The notes beneath the pieces were generated by a model. It ran no database searches, had not been told where the DNA came from, and saw only the letters and a list, made by a program, of their open reading frames with translations. Shown here one piece after another: positions 30,701 through 32,416 of a DNA stretch of 32,416 nucleotides. The stretch comes from an uncultured Legionella sp. Its GTDB lineage: Bacteria > Pseudomonadota > Gammaproteobacteria > Legionellales > Legionellaceae. The first letter of the stretch is position 1; every line of letters begins with the position of its first letter. Both the position numbers and the translations under genes were made by a program. Where the stretch lies: NCBI RefSeq assembly GCF_937871865.1, contig NZ_CALMPD010000088.1, positions 1 to 32,416 on the forward strand. Reading direction: 5' to 3'.

Positions 30701-31144
30701 TAAAGGATCACCCAATTTATTTTTACTTTCAGGTTGCAATTTTTCCTGGAAGTACTTCGAGGCTTTGCCAAAATCATGAAATAAGGAAGCCAATGCCGCC
30801 AGACATTTAATCAGGGGAAGATAATGCCAATCATTTTCCCAGTGTGTATTTACAATACTTTTCCGCGTGTAATGTACTGGTACAATGCCTTGCGCATTAA
30901 ATTTACTCCGATTACCAACAATCCAAATCAAGTCGCTGCGGCTTCGGCTCCTCAACCAATGACAAGAAACAGCCGTATTTTTTGAGGCTGTTTTTCTTAA
31001 TAATTTTTTGACCGCATTTAACCCTTCATTGGTGATGATGGTTTGCCAGGTATTATCACCAATACGATTTGCAAAGGAGTCCAACACTCGACGTGTTTTG
31101 TTTAGCGCCTTTTTCTCACATTGAGATACAAAAATGACCATCAT
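27761..31144 (-). CDS. cas2-3: Cas2/3 fusion: nuclease-helicase and adaptation protein
   Basis: This 1127-aa protein has the fused architecture unique to type I-F. A Cas2-like domain (1-95) opens MMVIFVSQCEKKALNKTRRV. The HD nuclease follows, with LFHDFGKA (His123-Asp124), RHEW (His150) and SHHK (His218-His219). The superfamily-2 helicase has Walker A STGCGKT (438-444), DEID (598-601), SSAT (628-631), VATPVEEVGRD (857-867) and QLAGRVLRHR (885-894). All motifs look intact. It degrades DNA marked by the Csy complex and pairs with Cas1 for spacer acquisition. Its ATG overlaps the cas1 stop (ATGA). There is a highly charged Lys/Glu stretch near 697-733. Confidence 0.97.
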   Translation of the reverse strand: MMVIFVSQCEKKALNKTRRVLDSFANRIGDNTWQTIITNEGLNAVKKLLRKTASKNTAVSCHWLRSRSRSDLIWIVGNRSKFNAQGIVPVHYTRKSIVNTHWENDWHYLPLIKCLAALASLFHDFGKASKYFQEKLQPESKNKLGDPLRHEWVSVLLFHAFVKKGSDDEREDTDDAQWLERLSNGVLDEMALAQNLPKKPLRNLPPLAGLLAWLIVSHHKLPIDFTDDCREEPAGNLNEILKYIVQAWGYENRRDEYFYKTKLQQCLTFPAGLPSQSQRWLTQVKKWASKMRDCFPLLNQAMEDGSWRLILHHARLSLMLGDHNYSSQDASKIWRSDMSLIANTYSQTHNGHRKGEPKQKLDEHLVGVAHSALDIAHLLPAFENELPYIHDIISLKKKSPLAFKWQDKAVDKIKEWKQSIPAAYQGKLHGFFAVNMASTGCGKTYANAKVMRALSPDAESLRFILALGLRTLTLQTGDEYRERIGLDSSELAVMIGSRAVMELHQQNKFEQQEQEGINQLAGSESLESLLDDDVIDYDCALPETRLNTVLVDERNRKFLYSPVLACTIDHLMPATECVRGGRYILPSLRLMSSDLVIDEIDDFNDADLIAIGRLIHLAGMLGRKVMISSATIPPDLAQGYLNAYREGWLLFAKTREVSFNIACAWIDEFGTQVETLSELDTQQALIDYECHHESFVDKRVKKLKAEPIKRKAEIISCQHIKELKAEAKTNEGKLTIEHAYFNLIQKTIIEKHLQHAETEPITNKMVSFGLVRMANINPCVALTEYLAIVDWPDSVDFRVMAYHSQQVLLLRSEQEKHIDAVLKRNEKSGETPKAFQNEDIRRHLLKSKSQHLIFIVVATPVEEVGRDHDFDWAVVEPSSFRSIIQLAGRVLRHRNKIPQVPNVALMQYNLKGLISADDLPVYCKPGYEQKDCLLSTRDINQLIEHTLLTNGINALPRIQRNKQLNPQESFADLEHYSISKLLTSWKILNIDKLIGPEQMQGWLTQCWWLTAYPQKYNQFRKSGLDELLFLEIGDGKLKFMQKVEGSPATYLERTEFFCIKENKPIERVLSKFWLDCDYQGLISAIADKKGITESQAARKYGELSLPVYGEKMQSYRYSHQLGLSRSG

Positions 31145-32088
31145 AATGAGACACCTTCAAAACTAATGGTCTTAACAAAATCAAACATAAACTCAAGCGC
31201 ATTATGTTTAATAAAATTTTGTAAACATTGTTGGCGAAACTCTTGCTCAGTTGCCTCATCACTAGCACAGATAAAAGCCCATGGCAGAATCAAGGCATCC
31301 TTAATCAAATCAGCCACATCAAACACTAAAGCACCACGACGCGTTTTTCCATGCATCACAGCAAAACCATGTGGGATGCCTAATACCCACAACGTTGTCG
31401 CTGCAAGTCCATAGGTTAAATAATTTCCATGATTTAAAAATGCATTAGCATCATCATCACTGCTATATTCACGTGTAAATCCTGCTTGGTTCGTGCGATT
31501 CGCAGCAGCCTTATAGAGAGCTTTAGTAAGCTTGGCTTCAATAAGTAATAATTCATTGACTGTTTGAACATTGGTAATGCTATTACGAAAATTAGTCAAA
31601 GCCTTCTGAATATCCATATCATCCAAGTAAAATCCTTTGGATTTCAAATCAGAATCTTTTTCCCATACTCGTTCGATAAAAGAAATGCGAGCCTGTTGGA
31701 AGCGTTTCGCGGCACTTAAACGCTTCATTTCATCAAACCAAAACGACATCCATCCTTGTACATATTCTGTTGGTCGATATTCACTCTGCGGGCAAAACCA
31801 TTCCACCTCATTAGCCATAATTAATGGAGTGCCTCCACTACCGCTAAATCCAATTAAGACCCCGGCCGAGGCCAGCATTCTTACCGCCGACTGAGTAATA
31901 GACGTACCTGTACCTAATAAAATTACGGTAGTATTAGCAATAGGAATATTCCAATAATGCTTTTCATCAACAGACTCAGTGAGATATACCACACGCCCAT
32001 CTTTAGCCATTACACGACATTTTTCAATATAATAAATATTCGCTCGTTTTGAGTGTAAAATTGCTTTAAGATCAGTAAGTACTTCCAC
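31141..32088 (-). CDS. cas1: Cas1 integrase (type I-F)
   Basis: This 315-aa protein opens MEVLTDLKAILHSKRANIYY, followed by IEKCRV and GRVVYLTE, typical of Cas1f. The metal-binding catalytic residues are visible: Glu184 (LLIEAKL), His246 (AVMHGKTRRGA), Asp257 and Asp260 (VFDVADL). NHGNYLTYG precedes the His motif. It inserts new spacers at the leader-repeat junction with Cas2/3. The start is GTG at 32088, with GGATGG about 6 nt upstream; an in-frame TAA soon upstream rules out a longer form. It is first in the cas cluster. Confidence 0.97.
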   Translation of the reverse strand: MEVLTDLKAILHSKRANIYYIEKCRVMAKDGRVVYLTESVDEKHYWNIPIANTTVILLGTGTSITQSAVRMLASAGVLIGFSGSGGTPLIMANEVEWFCPQSEYRPTEYVQGWMSFWFDEMKRLSAAKRFQQARISFIERVWEKDSDLKSKGFYLDDMDIQKALTNFRNSITNVQTVNELLLIEAKLTKALYKAAANRTNQAGFTREYSSDDDANAFLNHGNYLTYGLAATTLWVLGIPHGFAVMHGKTRRGALVFDVADLIKDALILPWAFICASDEATEQEFRQQCLQNFIKHNALEFMFDFVKTISFEGVSL

Positions 32089-32373
32089 TACTCGCCATCC
32101 AAATTAATAATATTATTTTTATATACTAGACCCTTCTTCTGGAATCTGAAACTTCACGCTCAGAAAAATACCGTAAATTCAATTTAATCGCTCATCACCT
32201 CTTTGTATTTTTAAATCAAAAAAAATCTTTAAAAAACAGCACATAAAATTATCAACTTGCCGTACATTCTCTTTAAAGAGTCGGTGTGAGTACTTTTTAC
32301 CCAGAAGAGCCTGGTCACATTGTTAATGTATGACCTTAAAAGCTTCTTCGATAGTGTCGCCAAGCTCGTGATT
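32089..32373 (-). promoter_or_regulatory. Region upstream of cas1, presumed cas promoter
   Basis: No gene is recognised here. On the minus strand TTTCAG-17-TAGTAT shortly before cas1, and TTGATA-18-TAAAGA further upstream, are both weak promoter candidates. The sequence is AT-rich with several T and A tracts, as expected for an H-NS-like or otherwise regulated promoter, but I see no clear operator. Confidence 0.35.
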
Positions 32374-32399
32374 GATTTAAGCCATCCGTGGCTAAAATC
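32374..32399. repeat. Imperfect hairpin near right edge
   Basis: GATTTAAGCCA (32374-32384) pairs with TGGCTAAAATC (32389-32399) except at one position, with a 4-nt TCCG loop. Outside it, TGTCGC near 32355 and GCGACA at the window end may form an outer pair. It may be the edge of another dispersed repeat or a terminator for a gene beyond the window. Confidence 0.4.
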
Positions 32400-32416
32400 G
32401 ACTCGCAAACGCGACA

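Overview
This AT-rich window is a bacterial chromosome segment, most probably from Legionella pneumophila or a close relative. The pointers are a helCBA-type heavy-metal efflux operon, a large protein with OTU-protease-like Cys and His motifs that looks like a Dot/Icm effector, dispersed palindromic elements, and a type I-F CRISPR-Cas locus of the kind found in some Legionella strains. The species call is inference from gene content; no database search was possible.

Left part (1-7.5 kb): a MerR/TipAS-type regulator read rightward from a promoter with the 19-bp spacer typical of MerR targets; a convergent, unusually large P-type ATPase overlapped at its start by a small ORF; a divergent P-loop kinase-like gene; and the OTU-like effector candidate. 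Middle part (7.5-17.8 kb): two RND export systems, back to back. The leftward helC-helB-helA operon is a CzcCBA-type metal efflux pump. The rightward adaptor plus permease pair is an HAE1-type pump. A 119-bp palindromic mobile-looking element lies in the divergent intergenic region. A second copy has inserted into the last codons of the rightward permease, leaving an 11-bp target duplication, so the uninterrupted gene end can be reconstructed.

Right part (17.8-32.4 kb): a small exported Cys-rich protein gene, then a very long CRISPR array (92 repeats, 91 spacers) transcribed leftward, a 131-bp leader, and the complete I-F gene set, also leftward: cas1, cas2/3, csy1 (cas8f), csy2 (cas5f), csy3 (cas7f), csy4 (cas6f). 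All six cas genes keep the key motifs that could be checked. Cas1 and Cas2/3 acquire spacers, the Csy proteins with crRNA form the surveillance complex, Csy4 cuts the array transcript at the repeat hairpin, and Cas2/3 degrades the target.

The most unusual signals are in the array and leader. One spacer is 47 nt because of a (TCA)13 tract. One spacer is only 21 nt. Several pairs of old and new spacers encode the same short peptides with different codons, so homologous genes of diverged invaders seem to have been sampled repeatedly, sometimes at the same position. The leader has two full matches to the IHF consensus, an 18-bp-arm palindrome and a boxA-like sequence. I see no wholly new defence system; the novelty is in these details.
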